Numbered from the stretch's first letter, positions 26,091-35,398 are shown. The stretch: 64,000 nucleotides of DNA from JALZHR01 sp036388475 (GCA_036388475.1 DASVRT010000086.1:1-64000); one strand, 5' to 3'. Program-made: numbers and translations. The notes: generated by a model not told the origin, from the sequence alone.

Positions 26091-26149
26091 AAAAGCGGTA
26101 AACGGTAAGTATCGTTTCTTTCATCTACCGTTTACCGCTTACCGCTTTT
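26091..26149. repeat. inverted repeat, aacggtaaacggtaag class
   Basis: aaaagcggtaaacggta (26091-26107) pairs with taccgtttaccgcttaccgctttt ending at 26149; one arm carries an extra gcggta word. It lies about 80 bases past the stop of the response regulator. Confidence 0.75.
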
Positions 26150-26230
26150 GACGCGTTTCCGCTTTTATGAAAAAAAAGAAGCGGCAAGTAAAAAACTCGC
26201 CGCCGCTCGACTTCCCTTTGTTCGTTTAAC

Positions 26231-26899
26231 TTATTCCACGATTCTTTCGCGCAGGGCTTTCGCCACGGCTTCGGATTTTGAATGCACCTGTAGTTTTTCG
26301 TAGATTCGCTTGATGTAAAATTTCACCGTGTTGATGCTGTTTTTGGTTTCTTTGGCGGCGGTGTTGTAGTTGTGACCTTCGACCAGAAGCTTTAAAAGCC
26401 TGGTTTCGTGCGGCGTCAAATCGTAATCGACGCGCTCCGGCGGGCGAATCTCGCGAAACAATCGCAAAACGCGCGACGCCACTTCCGGCGACATCGGCGA
26501 GCCGCCGTCAACGGCTTCGCGCAAGGATTCCAGCAATTTCGCGGGCGGCGTTCTTTTTAATAAATAACCGCTCGCGCCCGCGCACAAAGCGTCGAAAATC
26601 CGCTCGTCGTCGTCGTAAATCGTCAGCATCAAAATCGTCATTTCCGGGTAACGCTCTTTCAAAATCCTGATGCCTTCGATGCCGCTCATCCCGGGCAAGC
26701 CGATGTCGGACAAAACCACGTCCGGCATATTCGATTTAATGCGATACAGCGCCTCCTCCATCGAGTTATAACTGCCCGCGCATTCGAAACCCGGCGTAAA
26801 ATTTAAAAGCGACGCCAGACCTTCGCGGATTCTGTGCTGGTCTTCGACAATCGCGGTTTTGATTGGTTTGTCCTGCGCTGCGTTTTCATTAATCATCAT
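26231..26899 (-). CDS. NarL/FixJ-type response regulator
   Basis: A 222-residue two-component regulator. The receiver domain (about 13-130) has the acidic pair E19-D20, phospho-acceptor D65 (VVLSDIGLPGMSG), switch T93 and K115, all intact. The output domain (about 155-220) is a LuxR-type helix-turn-helix (LTPHETRLLKLLVEGHNYNT, then INTVKFYIKRIYEKLQVHSK). It should bind DNA when phosphorylated. It lies 155 bases downstream of the giant sensor kinase on the same strand and is its most likely partner. A diverged paralogue sits on the other side of the kinase (30992-31639). Confidence 0.92.
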   Translation of the reverse strand: MMINENAAQDKPIKTAIVEDQHRIREGLASLLNFTPGFECAGSYNSMEEALYRIKSNMPDVVLSDIGLPGMSGIEGIRILKERYPEMTILMLTIYDDDERIFDALCAGASGYLLKRTPPAKLLESLREAVDGGSPMSPEVASRVLRLFREIRPPERVDYDLTPHETRLLKLLVEGHNYNTAAKETKNSINTVKFYIKRIYEKLQVHSKSEAVAKALRERIVE

Positions 26900-26975
26900 T
26901 TTTCTTTCCCGTCAATCGCTTCACACTTCCGATTTTATGCCTGCTATCAACGCCTGTCACTACCTTAACGGGTAA

Positions 26976-27062
26976 GGAGTGAGGAAGTCGGGGAGAGGAC
27001 GAGTCAGGGAGAAGATTGAGCAATTCAAATGTTTTCTCTTTCTCCCCGACTCCCTCACTCCC
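26976..27062. repeat. inverted repeat, ggagtgagggagtcgggga class
   Basis: The left arm around 26976-27014 (ggagtgaggaagtcgggga) pairs with the right arm 27039-27062 (ctttctccccgactccctca and on). It lies between sensor kinase and response regulator and overlaps the last codons of the kinase. It could uncouple expression of the two. Confidence 0.7.
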
Positions 27063-30000
27063 CAATTCCCCCACTTCTTTCCAGCGTAATGTGCAAGGCG
27101 ACAATCGTTCCGCCGCCGGTTTTTGATTCGATAAAAAATTCTCCGCCGAGCTCCGCCGCGCGTTTTTTCATTCCGGGCAAACCGTTTCCGCCTTTGCTCG
27201 CCTGCCAGTCGTATTCGACGGTTTTCGCCGAAGCGTCAAAACCGCGCCCGTCGTCTTTCAAAGTCAAAATCAAAACTCCGTTTTCAATCGTAAATTCGAT
27301 TTCGACAGCCTTTGCGGCGGCGTGTTTGACGACGTTGTTGACCGATTCCTTAAAAATCAAAAAAACTTCGCGCCGCAAATTCGCGCCGAGCGGCGCACCG
27401 AAATCGGCGGCGGGCGCGCGGAATTCAAGGTCGATGTCGGCGGCGGTAAAAATTTCGCTGGCAAGGCGGCGCATTCGCTGCGTTAAATCGTGCAGATGGT
27501 CTTTTTGCGGATTTATCGCCCAGACGATGTCCGCCATCGACTCGACCAGCTCGTTTGCCGTCGAAGCGATAAAATCCAGCGATTCTCTACTGCCCGCACC
27601 GTTTCCGCTCTGGCGCGCGACTTCGCTGAAAAGCGCGATCTGCGTTAACGAAGAACCGACGTCGTCGTGCAAATCGCGGGCGATGCGCGAGCGGACGCGC
27701 TCAAGCTCGGCGAGACGTTCTTCGCGCGACTTTTGCAACGCGGCTTCGGCGCGTTTGCGCTCGGTCACGTCGCGGGCGATGCCGGTGAAAAATTTCTGTC
27801 CGTCCTGCTCGAATTCGCCGAACGAAAGCTCCAGCGGAATCTCGCGTCCCGATTTATGGCGTCCGGGCAGTTCGATTGTCGCCCAGCCGATATTTTTCCG
27901 CTGCGTCTTTACATAACGCTGAACGCCGCTTTCGCGTCGCGGGCGCATCGCTTCGGGCATCAGTCTGGTCAGATTTTCGCCGATTAACTCTGCCGTCGAA
28001 TAACCGAAAACGGCTTCGACCGCTTCGTTGACGTAGACGATTCGGCTTTCCGCGTCAATCGTGATAATCGCGTCCGAAGCCGTCTGCGCCAACGTGCGGT
28101 AACGCGTTTCGCTTTCGCGCGCGATTCGTTCGGATTTGCGCGAAGCATCCAGCGCCTCTTCGATTTCTTCCGTCTTTTTTACGCGGTAACGGTCGAGCGC
28201 GAAAACCGCGGCGGCGAATAATAAAACGATTGCCGTGATAAACCACCAGCGCCGCCAGAAAGGCGCGAGAATGTTAAAAGAAACCGTCGCCGATTGCTCG
28301 CCGACCGCGCCTTCCGGATTGACCGCGCGAACCAGAAAACGATACGTGCCGGGCGCGAGATTGGCGTAATTAACCGTCCGTTCTTCGGTCGGCGCGCTCC
28401 AATCGCCGTCCGCGCCTTCGAGTTGGTGTTGATAGCGCAGAGCGCCGCTCGCGCTGAAATCGACGGCGAAAAATTCGATTTGCAGATTGTTCTGATTGGC
28501 GGCGAGTTCGAGATTTCCGATTTCCGCCTTGCCGAGCGCGGGAACGAACCGACTCTCGCCCGCGACGCGCAGCCCGCTGAACCAGACAGGCGGCGGATTT
28601 CTTTGTTTTTCCGGTTCGGGTTTCAGTCTCGACAAGCCGTTCGACGTGCCGAACCATAACGCGCCTTCGGCGTCGCGCGCCGCTGCCGTCACGAAATCGC
28701 CCGTTAAACCGTCGTTGATGGAAAAATGCCGGACGCTGCCCGTATCAGGCGAAATCCGGTCGACGCCGCGCGCCGTGCCAATGTAAATATCGCCGTTTTC
28801 GGCTTCGACGAGCGAGCGGACGTTGTTGCTCGACAGACCGTTTTCCGTCGTAAACCGCAAAAAATGAAGTTGTTCCGAGTTCGGGTCATCAATCCGGCTG
28901 ACGCCGCTCTGCGATGTCGCCAGCCACAAACGACCTTTGCGGTCAAAGCTCAGCGCAGTTACGAATCCCTGGGGCAAATTGCCCGTGATTTCCGCAAAAC
29001 GCCCTTCGCGAAAACGCGCCAGCCCGCCCTGATAAAATCCGAGCCAGGCATTGCCCGCGCCGTCTTCGGCAAAAGCCGACAGCGATTTTCCCGCCGGAAA
29101 TCCGTCGTTTTCGGAAAAAACCCGGAACTTTTCCTCGCGCGGATTCCGTCGAATCAGGACGTCGTTCTGCGGCTCGCGGTCGTGCGTGCTAAGCCATAGA
29201 TTGCCCGCCGAATCCTCGAACATACGGTAAAACAAATTGCTCTTTAATTCGCCTCCGCCGTCGTAAACGGCGAGCGGCTTTTGCGCGCCGAAGTCGGGGA
29301 AATTTTTCACCGCGCCGAAGCGGTAAAGCTTTCCGCCCGTTAAAATCCACCATTGCCCCGAGCTATCGAGAAAACCGGCGTGCGAGGTCCAGAGAAAAAT
29401 CGAATTCGGCTCGATTTGCGGGCGCACGCTATCAAAATTTTTACCGTTGAAGCGACTTATAAAACCGCCGCCGGTGACGACATAAAAAGCGTCGTTTTTA
29501 AAAAACAAAGACTGTACCGAAAGCGAGCCTAAACCGTCTTCGGTTCCGTAAGCCGTCATTCCCGAATGATTCAGGCGCGCTAAGCCGCTGCCGCCGCTCA
29601 GCCATAAATTTCCGCCCGCGTCTTCGACAATGTCAATTATTTCGGCGGTCAAGCCGTGCGCTTTGTCAAAAATCTGCCAGCGCCGCCCGTCAAATTCGAT
29701 TAAAGAATGAACCGCCGTTATCCAGATGTGCCCGTCCGACGAGCGAAAAATACGACGAAAGCGATTGTCGGCGGCATTCGGCGCAAGCTTGATAGCAGCG
29801 CCCGTTTTTTCCGGCAGTGACAAATTTTCCGCCAGCAAAGTCGGCGTTTGAACATCGACGCGGCGAACGAAAACGCTTTCATCGGCGGGAAATTCCTCCG
29901 GCGCTTCGGCTTGGAAAACGTAAACGACGCTGCCCGAAGCGAGCCAGATTCTGCCGTCGGCTTCCGCCAGCGACGAATTCAGATTGTCTTGGGTCGGCGT

Positions 30001-30690
30001 GTCGATGGTGTAAAAAACGGTTCGCCCGTCCGGCAGGCGGCGAATCATTCCGCGCGTCGTCGTTATCCAGAAGCTGCCGTCGGCAGCTTCCTGAAAACCG
30101 GAAATTCCCAAACCCTGCCATTTTTCATCCGGCAGCTTTAATTCGGTTTTTCGCAAAGAGAATTCGCCGTTTGTTTCCTCAATCAAATAAGGCGCGTCCG
30201 TACCGAGCCAGAGATTGCCGCGCGAATCCTCGTAAAGCGCGCCGCGATTATCGCTGATGAAGCGGGCGTTGAGAATATTTCTGCCGTCGCCGGTCGGCGG
30301 CGCGTTTTCGTTCGCGTTCGGGTCGAAACGATAAAGCCCGCCGGTCGTCGCAATCCAGTAAATGCCTTTTCGCGTTTCCAGAATCTGCTCGATGCCGGGC
30401 GGCGCATCCTTTTCGCCGATTTGATAAGTCGTAAACTCGCGCCCGTCGAAACGCGAAAGCCCGTCGCGCGTCGCAAACCATAAAAATCCGCGCGAATCGC
30501 GCATCATCGAATTGATAAAGCTGCTGCCCAGACCGTCCGCCGAAGTGTAAATTTTAACCGGCAGACGCTCGGCGCGAGCGACCGCCAAGACGAAAATTAA
30601 AAATGCGACGGCGCGCAGGCTTCGGCAAATGACGCGCCGCGCGGCGTTGTAAATTTTAGTGTTGCGAGTTGTCGCGCGTATTCCTGACAT
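27055..30690 (-). CDS. large sensor histidine kinase with Reg_prop beta-propeller, Y_Y_Y and PAS domains
   Basis: A 1211-residue membrane sensor. Residues 1-40 are a signal anchor. About 45-740 hold many Reg_prop blades (DGLGSSFINSMMRDSRGFLW and repeated GNLWLS motifs) that should form a periplasmic two-propeller ligand-binding region. About 745-805 is a Y_Y_Y domain. A transmembrane helix lies at about 816-832. About 860-980 is a cytoplasmic PAS domain, followed by a HisKA_3/HATPase module of the NarX type, with H1008 in RDLHDDVGSSL, N-box near 1118 (ESVNNVVKHA) and G-box DDGRGFD at about 1146. It should sense an extracellular compound, perhaps a polysaccharide or peptide as in Bacteroides-type sensors (inference). 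It is divergent from RR2 and upstream of RR1. Confidence 0.93.
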   Translation of the reverse strand: MSGIRATTRNTKIYNAARRVICRSLRAVAFLIFVLAVARAERLPVKIYTSADGLGSSFINSMMRDSRGFLWFATRDGLSRFDGREFTTYQIGEKDAPPGIEQILETRKGIYWIATTGGLYRFDPNANENAPPTGDGRNILNARFISDNRGALYEDSRGNLWLGTDAPYLIEETNGEFSLRKTELKLPDEKWQGLGISGFQEAADGSFWITTTRGMIRRLPDGRTVFYTIDTPTQDNLNSSLAEADGRIWLASGSVVYVFQAEAPEEFPADESVFVRRVDVQTPTLLAENLSLPEKTGAAIKLAPNAADNRFRRIFRSSDGHIWITAVHSLIEFDGRRWQIFDKAHGLTAEIIDIVEDAGGNLWLSGGSGLARLNHSGMTAYGTEDGLGSLSVQSLFFKNDAFYVVTGGGFISRFNGKNFDSVRPQIEPNSIFLWTSHAGFLDSSGQWWILTGGKLYRFGAVKNFPDFGAQKPLAVYDGGGELKSNLFYRMFEDSAGNLWLSTHDREPQNDVLIRRNPREEKFRVFSENDGFPAGKSLSAFAEDGAGNAWLGFYQGGLARFREGRFAEITGNLPQGFVTALSFDRKGRLWLATSQSGVSRIDDPNSEQLHFLRFTTENGLSSNNVRSLVEAENGDIYIGTARGVDRISPDTGSVRHFSINDGLTGDFVTAAARDAEGALWFGTSNGLSRLKPEPEKQRNPPPVWFSGLRVAGESRFVPALGKAEIGNLELAANQNNLQIEFFAVDFSASGALRYQHQLEGADGDWSAPTEERTVNYANLAPGTYRFLVRAVNPEGAVGEQSATVSFNILAPFWRRWWFITAIVLLFAAAVFALDRYRVKKTEEIEEALDASRKSERIARESETRYRTLAQTASDAIITIDAESRIVYVNEAVEAVFGYSTAELIGENLTRLMPEAMRPRRESGVQRYVKTQRKNIGWATIELPGRHKSGREIPLELSFGEFEQDGQKFFTGIARDVTERKRAEAALQKSREERLAELERVRSRIARDLHDDVGSSLTQIALFSEVARQSGNGAGSRESLDFIASTANELVESMADIVWAINPQKDHLHDLTQRMRRLASEIFTAADIDLEFRAPAADFGAPLGANLRREVFLIFKESVNNVVKHAAAKAVEIEFTIENGVLILTLKDDGRGFDASAKTVEYDWQASKGGNGLPGMKKRAAELGGEFFIESKTGGGTIVALHITLERSGGIGE

Positions 30691-30991
30691 CGACTTTTCC
30701 GCCCGCCGGACGATATTTTTGCAGATTTGCCCGACCTCCTGACGGTTCGTTTATCTTAACCGTATTTATTTTTTTTCTAAACGCGCGCAACGAAAATTTT
30801 TGAAATAAGTTTCCTGAATTTAAAGGAAATAACTACCTGAGTAGGCGGTGAATTAAGCGGCGGAAAGCGTTAGTTTAATGTTGAGGCTGGGCAATCGGAC
30901 GCCGAATCGAGCGTCTTTTACTTTTGCTTCGGCGGCGAAAAATAAAACTATGTGCGTGAAAACACATTTAAAAACGGGCGGAAATCGGCGA
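30691..30991. other. divergent promoter region between sensor kinase and RR2
   Basis: 301 bases with no convincing gene. The stretch ttatcttaaccgtatttattttttttctaaacg near 30750-30785 is AT-rich and could contain the promoters. In-frame ATG-containing codons from 30878 precede the chosen RR2 start but look non-homologous. Confidence 0.5.
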
Positions 30992-31639
30992 ATGGAAGCG
31001 GTAAATTCAATTATCAAAACGGCGATTGTCGAACAGCAGCGCGAGCTGCGCGACGGTTTAGTCACTCTTATCAACTCGGCTCCGGGTTTTCTGTGCTCGG
31101 GCAGTTACATCACGGCGAACGATGCGCTGGCAAAGCTCGAAGACGCCTTTCCGGACGTTGTTTTATGCGATTTGGCGCATATGAGCGAAGTCGTCGGAAT
31201 CCGCGCTTTAAGAGATAAATACCCGAATTTGTTAATCATCGTTCTGAGCATTTACGAGGACGACGAGTTAATTACCGACGCTCTGTGCGCCGGCGCGCAC
31301 GGCTATCTGCTCAAGCGCACGCTGCCCGCGCGTCTGCTGGAAAACATTCGCGAGGCGTTTCACGGCGGCGCGCCGATTTCGCCCGAAGTCGCCGCGCGTA
31401 TAATTCGCCTTTTTCGTGATTTTCACCTGACGGAGCGCGACGATTTCGAGCTGACGCCGCACGAAACCCGGCTGCTGAAACTGCTGGTCGAAGGACACAA
31501 CTACACGACCGCCGCGAAAGTGCTGAGCGTCAGCTACAACACGGTTAAGTTTCATATGCGCCGCATTTATCAAAAGCTCGAAGTAAATTCAAAATCGGCG
31601 GCAGTCGCCAAAGTAATGCGCCACCGGATGTTCAAATAA
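30992..31639 (+). CDS. LuxR-type response regulator with altered receiver
   Basis: A 215-residue paralogue of the regulator at 26231-26899. In the receiver, the usual acidic pair is E14-Q15 instead of E-D, the phospho-acceptor D60 is kept, but the loop after it reads CDLAHMSEVVG instead of SDIGLPGMSG. S86 and K108 are normal. The LuxR helix-turn-helix (about 150-210) is intact and very like RR1. Loss of one metal-binding acid suggests weak or no Mg-dependent phosphorylation, so it may act constitutively or by pairing with RR1. I chose the ATG at 30992 because homology to RR1 starts there. It is divergent from the sensor kinase. Confidence 0.85.
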   Translation: MEAVNSIIKTAIVEQQRELRDGLVTLINSAPGFLCSGSYITANDALAKLEDAFPDVVLCDLAHMSEVVGIRALRDKYPNLLIIVLSIYEDDELITDALCAGAHGYLLKRTLPARLLENIREAFHGGAPISPEVAARIIRLFRDFHLTERDDFELTPHETRLLKLLVEGHNYTTAAKVLSVSYNTVKFHMRRIYQKLEVNSKSAAVAKVMRHRMFK

Positions 31640-31830
31640 TTAAGAAATTTCAGCCGTAGAGCGCGCAGAGAATTAACCGCAGATTAACGCGGATGGACGC
31701 GGATAAAACCAAAACAGACAAGAAAAAGATATTATCCTGTAAATCCTGTTCATCCTGTTTTAAATCTGCGTTTACCTGCGTCTATCGGCGTTTAATTCTC
31801 TGTGTCCCGTCTGCGGCTGAAATTTCTTAA
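31640..31830. repeat. 191-bp inverted repeat, accgcagattaacgcgg class
   Basis: The outer arms ttaagaaatttcagccg (31640-31656) and its perfect complement (31814-31830) enclose cagagaattaa/ttaattctctg (31666-31676/31792-31802). The interior repeats cgcagattaacgcggatgga and atcctgtaaatcctgttcat. It follows the RR2 stop and fills most of the 365-base gap (31640-32004) before the DUF1800 gene. The remaining ~170 bases hold no other feature I can support. Confidence 0.85.
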
Positions 31831-32004
31831 TAAAAAATTGCTATCCATACGGGCGGTGACACGCGGCTCGTTTACTTGCTATTTCTTTAAATAGCAGTTG
31901 GTTTTTGACGCCGCCGAGGATTGCGCAAATCGCGCCCTTCTCTCCTGTTGCCGGCGAGCGGTTTTAATCTCCGCCAAAAAACTTTTCTGGTAAGGGAAAA
32001 ATCA

Positions 32005-33810
32005 ATGAAAAATTGGACTCGATTTAAAATGGTATCCGGTGCATTTGTGTTTTTTGGAGCGCTGTTTATCGCCGTCGCGCCGGCGAAAGCGCAGCCGACG
32101 GCTATAAAAGTGCTGGTCAGCCCGACCGGCGCAAGCGTGACAACCGGCGGCACGCAGCAGTTTACGGCGAAAGTCGGCGGCGCGGGAACGCGAATCGTCG
32201 TCTGGTCGGTGAACGGCATCGCGGGCGGCAATTCGCAGGTCGGCACCATTACGAGCGGCGGAAAATATACCGCGCCGGCAGCTCTTCCGGCAAATCCGAT
32301 TGTGCAGGTCAGGGCGACCAGCGCCGTCGACAGCACGGCTTTTTCCAACGCCGCCGTGACGCTGCAAAGCCAGACGCCGCCAGCCGTCAGCATCGGCAGA
32401 TTTCTGAAACAGACGACTTTCGGTGGGACGCCGCAGCTTATGACGCACGCGTCGCAAATCGGCTTTAACGCTTTTCTGGACGAGCAGTTTGCGCTGCCCG
32501 AATCGACTTATCCGAATGCGCTGACGGCGACGCGGGCGCAGCTGGTTGACCGTTTCTGGATTAACGCTTTCAAAGGCAACGACCAGCTGCGCCAGCGCGT
32601 CGTTTACGCTTTGCGCCATCTCTGGGTCGTTTCGCTGCACAAAAACAACGAACCCGAACAGGTGATTCCGTGGCTTCAGATTTTGAGCCGCAACGCTTTC
32701 GGCAATTACCGCAGCCTGATGCAGGAAGCGACGCTCGACGCTTCGATGGGACATTATCTGGATTTAGTCAACAGCAACAAACCGGGCAGCGGCAGCGGCG
32801 CCAACGAAAATTACGCGCGCGAATTGATGCAGCTTTTCACCATCGGGCTTTACAAATTAAACGCTGACGGCTCGCTGCAACTCGACGGCAATAATCAACC
32901 GATTCCCGCTTACACGCAGACCGACGTGCGCCAGCTCGCGCTGGCTTTGACCGGCTGGACTTACCCGACCGCGCCCGGACAAACGCCGGGTACGGGCAAC
33001 AACGGCTCTTATTACATCGGTCAGATGGAGCCGCGCCAAATCAATCACGACACGACCGCGAAAACGATTCTGGGACAAAATCTGCCCGCCAATCAAATGA
33101 TTCAGCAAGACCTCGACGACGCGCTTGATATAATTTTCGAGCATCCGAACCTCGCGCCGTTCGTTTCGACTCGCTTGATTCGCGCGCTGGTGACGAGTAA
33201 TCCGAGTCCGGCGTATATCGCGCGGATTTCCGCCGTTTTTAACGACAACGGGCAAGGCGTGCGCGGCGATTTAAAATCCGTCATTCGCGCTATTTTGCTT
33301 GACCCGGAAGCGCGCAATGACAATCCCGCGCCGGAATTCGGACGCCTGCGCAGCCCTTTGCAGCAGACTATCGCGTTTCTTCGGGCTTTGAACGTAAACA
33401 TCAACGAGCCGCTTTCCTTCGCCTATCTTTACAGCGGTATGGGCGAGTCGATTTTGAACGCGCCGACGGTTTTCGGGCATTATTCGCCGCTTTACAAAAT
33501 GCCGGGCAACAACCAGTTGTTCGCGCCGGAATTTCAGATTTACACGCCGACCGAAGCGGTCAATCGCGCCAATTTCATCTACTGGATGATGAACGAAGGT
33601 CCGGTCGATTTAACGCCGTTCACCGCCGTCGCGTCAAATTCGACACAGTTGATTAACGCGGTTGACACTCGCCTGCTGGATGGAAAAATGACGCCCGAAA
33701 TGCGCGCTTCGATTACAAAAGCGCTGCTGTCTTCGACCGACAACAGGTCGCGCGCTTTGACGGTTTTATATCTGGTCGCCACGTCCGGCGACTTTATTAT
33801 TCAGCGTTAA
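32005..33810 (+). CDS. secreted DUF1800 protein with N-terminal Ig-like domain
   Basis: A 601-residue exported protein. Residues 1-27 are a signal peptide. About 28-115 form a bacterial Ig-like domain (VLVSPTGASVTTGGTQQFTA). About 125-595 are the DUF1800 domain (FLKQTTFGGTP, ANENYARELMQLFTIGLY, then LTGWTYP and LDPEAR). DUF1800 genes are almost always followed by a DUF1501 gene, as here. The biochemical role of the pair is not established; it is common in Planctomycetes and Acidobacteria and is thought to act outside the cytoplasmic membrane. I chose the ATG at 32005, which precedes the signal peptide and has aaggga upstream. Confidence 0.88.
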   Translation: MKNWTRFKMVSGAFVFFGALFIAVAPAKAQPTAIKVLVSPTGASVTTGGTQQFTAKVGGAGTRIVVWSVNGIAGGNSQVGTITSGGKYTAPAALPANPIVQVRATSAVDSTAFSNAAVTLQSQTPPAVSIGRFLKQTTFGGTPQLMTHASQIGFNAFLDEQFALPESTYPNALTATRAQLVDRFWINAFKGNDQLRQRVVYALRHLWVVSLHKNNEPEQVIPWLQILSRNAFGNYRSLMQEATLDASMGHYLDLVNSNKPGSGSGANENYARELMQLFTIGLYKLNADGSLQLDGNNQPIPAYTQTDVRQLALALTGWTYPTAPGQTPGTGNNGSYYIGQMEPRQINHDTTAKTILGQNLPANQMIQQDLDDALDIIFEHPNLAPFVSTRLIRALVTSNPSPAYIARISAVFNDNGQGVRGDLKSVIRAILLDPEARNDNPAPEFGRLRSPLQQTIAFLRALNVNINEPLSFAYLYSGMGESILNAPTVFGHYSPLYKMPGNNQLFAPEFQIYTPTEAVNRANFIYWMMNEGPVDLTPFTAVASNSTQLINAVDTRLLDGKMTPEMRASITKALLSSTDNRSRALTVLYLVATSGDFIIQR

Positions 33811-33844
33811 GTCAGAACCGCCGGCGGTGGCGGTCGGTTCTGAC
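33811..33844. repeat. REP-like hairpin between DUF1800 and DUF1501 genes
   Basis: gtcagaaccg (33811-33820) and cggttctgac (33835-33844) form a perfect 10-bp stem around ccggcggtggcggt. It begins directly after the DUF1800 stop. It may stabilise the upstream message or set the ratio of the two proteins. Confidence 0.8.
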
Positions 33845-33858
33845 AACAAGGAGCAATA

Positions 33859-35193
33859 ATGATAGACAAACATAAATTTTCTCGTCGTAATTTTTTAGGA
33901 ATGAGCGCCGGTTTCGGAGCGCTGGCGGCTTTGAGCCGTTTTAATTTAGTCAAAGCCGCCGCGGCGATGACCGACTATAAAGCGCTGGTTTGCGTGTTTT
34001 TGTTCGGCGGCAATGACGGGCACAACACGGTCGTGCCGCTTACCAACAGTGAATACAGCTCTTATCAAAATATTCGCGGCGGCTTGGCTTTAGCGCCGAA
34101 CGAGATTTTGACGATTAACGTCAACAACATCGCGTTCGGTTTACATTACGGTTTGCCGGAGCTGCAAAGTCTTTACAATCAGGGCAAGCTGGCGATTGTC
34201 GCCAATGTCGGAAATCTGGTGAAGCCGACGACCCGAAACGATTTGTCGCAGCTTCCGAATCAATTGTTTTCGCACGCCGACCAGACGACGCAGATGCAGA
34301 GCGGCTCGCCTTCGGGAGCGCTCGGCACCGGCTGGGGCGGACGCACCGCCGACGCGATGCTGGCGAGCAACAACGGTTCGAGCTTTCCGTCGTCGGTTTC
34401 GCTGAGCGGCGCGGCGGCGTTCAGCGCCGGTAGTCTCGTGCAGTCGGCGAGCCTTGAGCCGGGCAATGATTTGCGCCAATCGGCGATGACTTTTTATCCG
34501 CAGCCGGCGGCGGACGCCCGCGCGCTGGCGCAAAAGGAAATCGTCACGACCGGCAGCGGCTTCGCTTTCGTCAACGGCGCCAACAAAGCGTTGAATGATT
34601 CGATTAACTTAAACACGATATTGCGCAATACCGGCGGCAATCCGCCGTTTACGACGCAGTTTCCTTCGACCGAGCTTGGCGTCAGGCTCAGAGAAATAGC
34701 GCGTTTTATAGGCTTGCGAAACACGGTCGGCATCAGTCGCCAGGTTTTCTTTTGCGGAATGGGCGGCTTCGACACGCACGGCAGTCAGGAATGGAGCCAC
34801 TGGAATCTGCTGCAACAACTGAGTCAGGCTTTATCGGCTTTCCACGCGGCGACCGAAGAAATGGGGGTCGCCCAACAGGTGACGACTTTTACGACTTCGG
34901 AATTCGGGCGCACCTTGCAGCCGAGCGGTTCGGGTTCCGACCACGGCTGGGGCGGTCATCATTTCGTGCTCGGCGGCGCAGTCCGCGGCGGGGCGATGTA
35001 TGGGAGCTTTCCGGCGATTTCGCTCGGCGCGCAGCATTTTCTCGATTCGCGCGGAATTCTGATTCCGACGACTTCGCTTTCGCAATACGGCGCGACGCTG
35101 GCTAAATGGTTCGGCGTCGCTGACGCGCAGCTCGATTCCATTTTCCCGACGCTGCCGAATTTCGCCGCGCGCGACCTCGGATTTATGTTCTAG
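33859..35193 (+). CDS. Tat-exported DUF1501 protein
   Basis: A 444-residue protein with a twin-arginine signal (FSRRNFLGMSAGFGALAALS, residues 7-26), so it is folded and possibly metal-loaded before export. The body is the DUF1501 domain, distantly related to alkaline-phosphatase/sulfatase folds: VFLFGGNDGHNT near residue 50, GFDTHGSQ near 300, and TTSEFGRT followed by DHGWGGHH near 345-370, which together could bind a metal ion. It has an excellent ribosome-binding site (aaggag) 8 bases before the ATG. It is the fixed partner of the DUF1800 gene upstream. Confidence 0.9.
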   Translation: MIDKHKFSRRNFLGMSAGFGALAALSRFNLVKAAAAMTDYKALVCVFLFGGNDGHNTVVPLTNSEYSSYQNIRGGLALAPNEILTINVNNIAFGLHYGLPELQSLYNQGKLAIVANVGNLVKPTTRNDLSQLPNQLFSHADQTTQMQSGSPSGALGTGWGGRTADAMLASNNGSSFPSSVSLSGAAAFSAGSLVQSASLEPGNDLRQSAMTFYPQPAADARALAQKEIVTTGSGFAFVNGANKALNDSINLNTILRNTGGNPPFTTQFPSTELGVRLREIARFIGLRNTVGISRQVFFCGMGGFDTHGSQEWSHWNLLQQLSQALSAFHAATEEMGVAQQVTTFTTSEFGRTLQPSGSGSDHGWGGHHFVLGGAVRGGAMYGSFPAISLGAQHFLDSRGILIPTTSLSQYGATLAKWFGVADAQLDSIFPTLPNFAARDLGFMF

Positions 35194-35230
35194 CCGCCAA
35201 GCCGAACAAGATAAATTACTTGTTAATAAG

Positions 35231-35259
35231 AGCCGAACAGCAATACGCGCCGTTCGGCT
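35231..35259 (+). terminator. terminator after the DUF1501 gene
   Basis: agccgaac (35231-35238) and gttcggct (35252-35259) form a stem with a 13-base loop followed by tttaacctttt. It lies 38 bases past the stop codon. Confidence 0.65.
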
Positions 35260-35367
35260 TTTAACCTTTTCAACGATAACGAAAAAACTATGAGCCGATT
35301 CGGCGCGAGTGTTATCGACAGAATCTTCTCACGTCCGAAATCTTCCGTTTTGTTATCTTTACGGCTT

Positions 35368-35390
35368 GGCGATAAAATTATTTTATCGCC
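35368..35390 (-). terminator. hairpin downstream of the transglutaminase-like gene
   Basis: ggcgataaaa and ttttatcgcc form a perfect 10-bp stem with a three-base loop, just past the minus-strand stop at 35399. The T-tract is inside the stem rather than after it, so termination is probable but not certain. Confidence 0.55.
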
Positions 35391-35398
35391 AATTCACT

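Larger units (their letters stand above)
25397..26230. other. 834-base intergenic region
   Basis: The largest gap in the window, upstream of tricorn copy 2 and downstream of the response regulator, both minus strand. It is AT-rich in the middle (25560-25800), with no frame of useful length except the doubtful 40-codon one at 25891-26013. The right end carries a word-built inverted repeat (26091-26149). It probably holds the tricorn promoter, but no single -35/-10 pair stands out. Confidence 0.6.
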
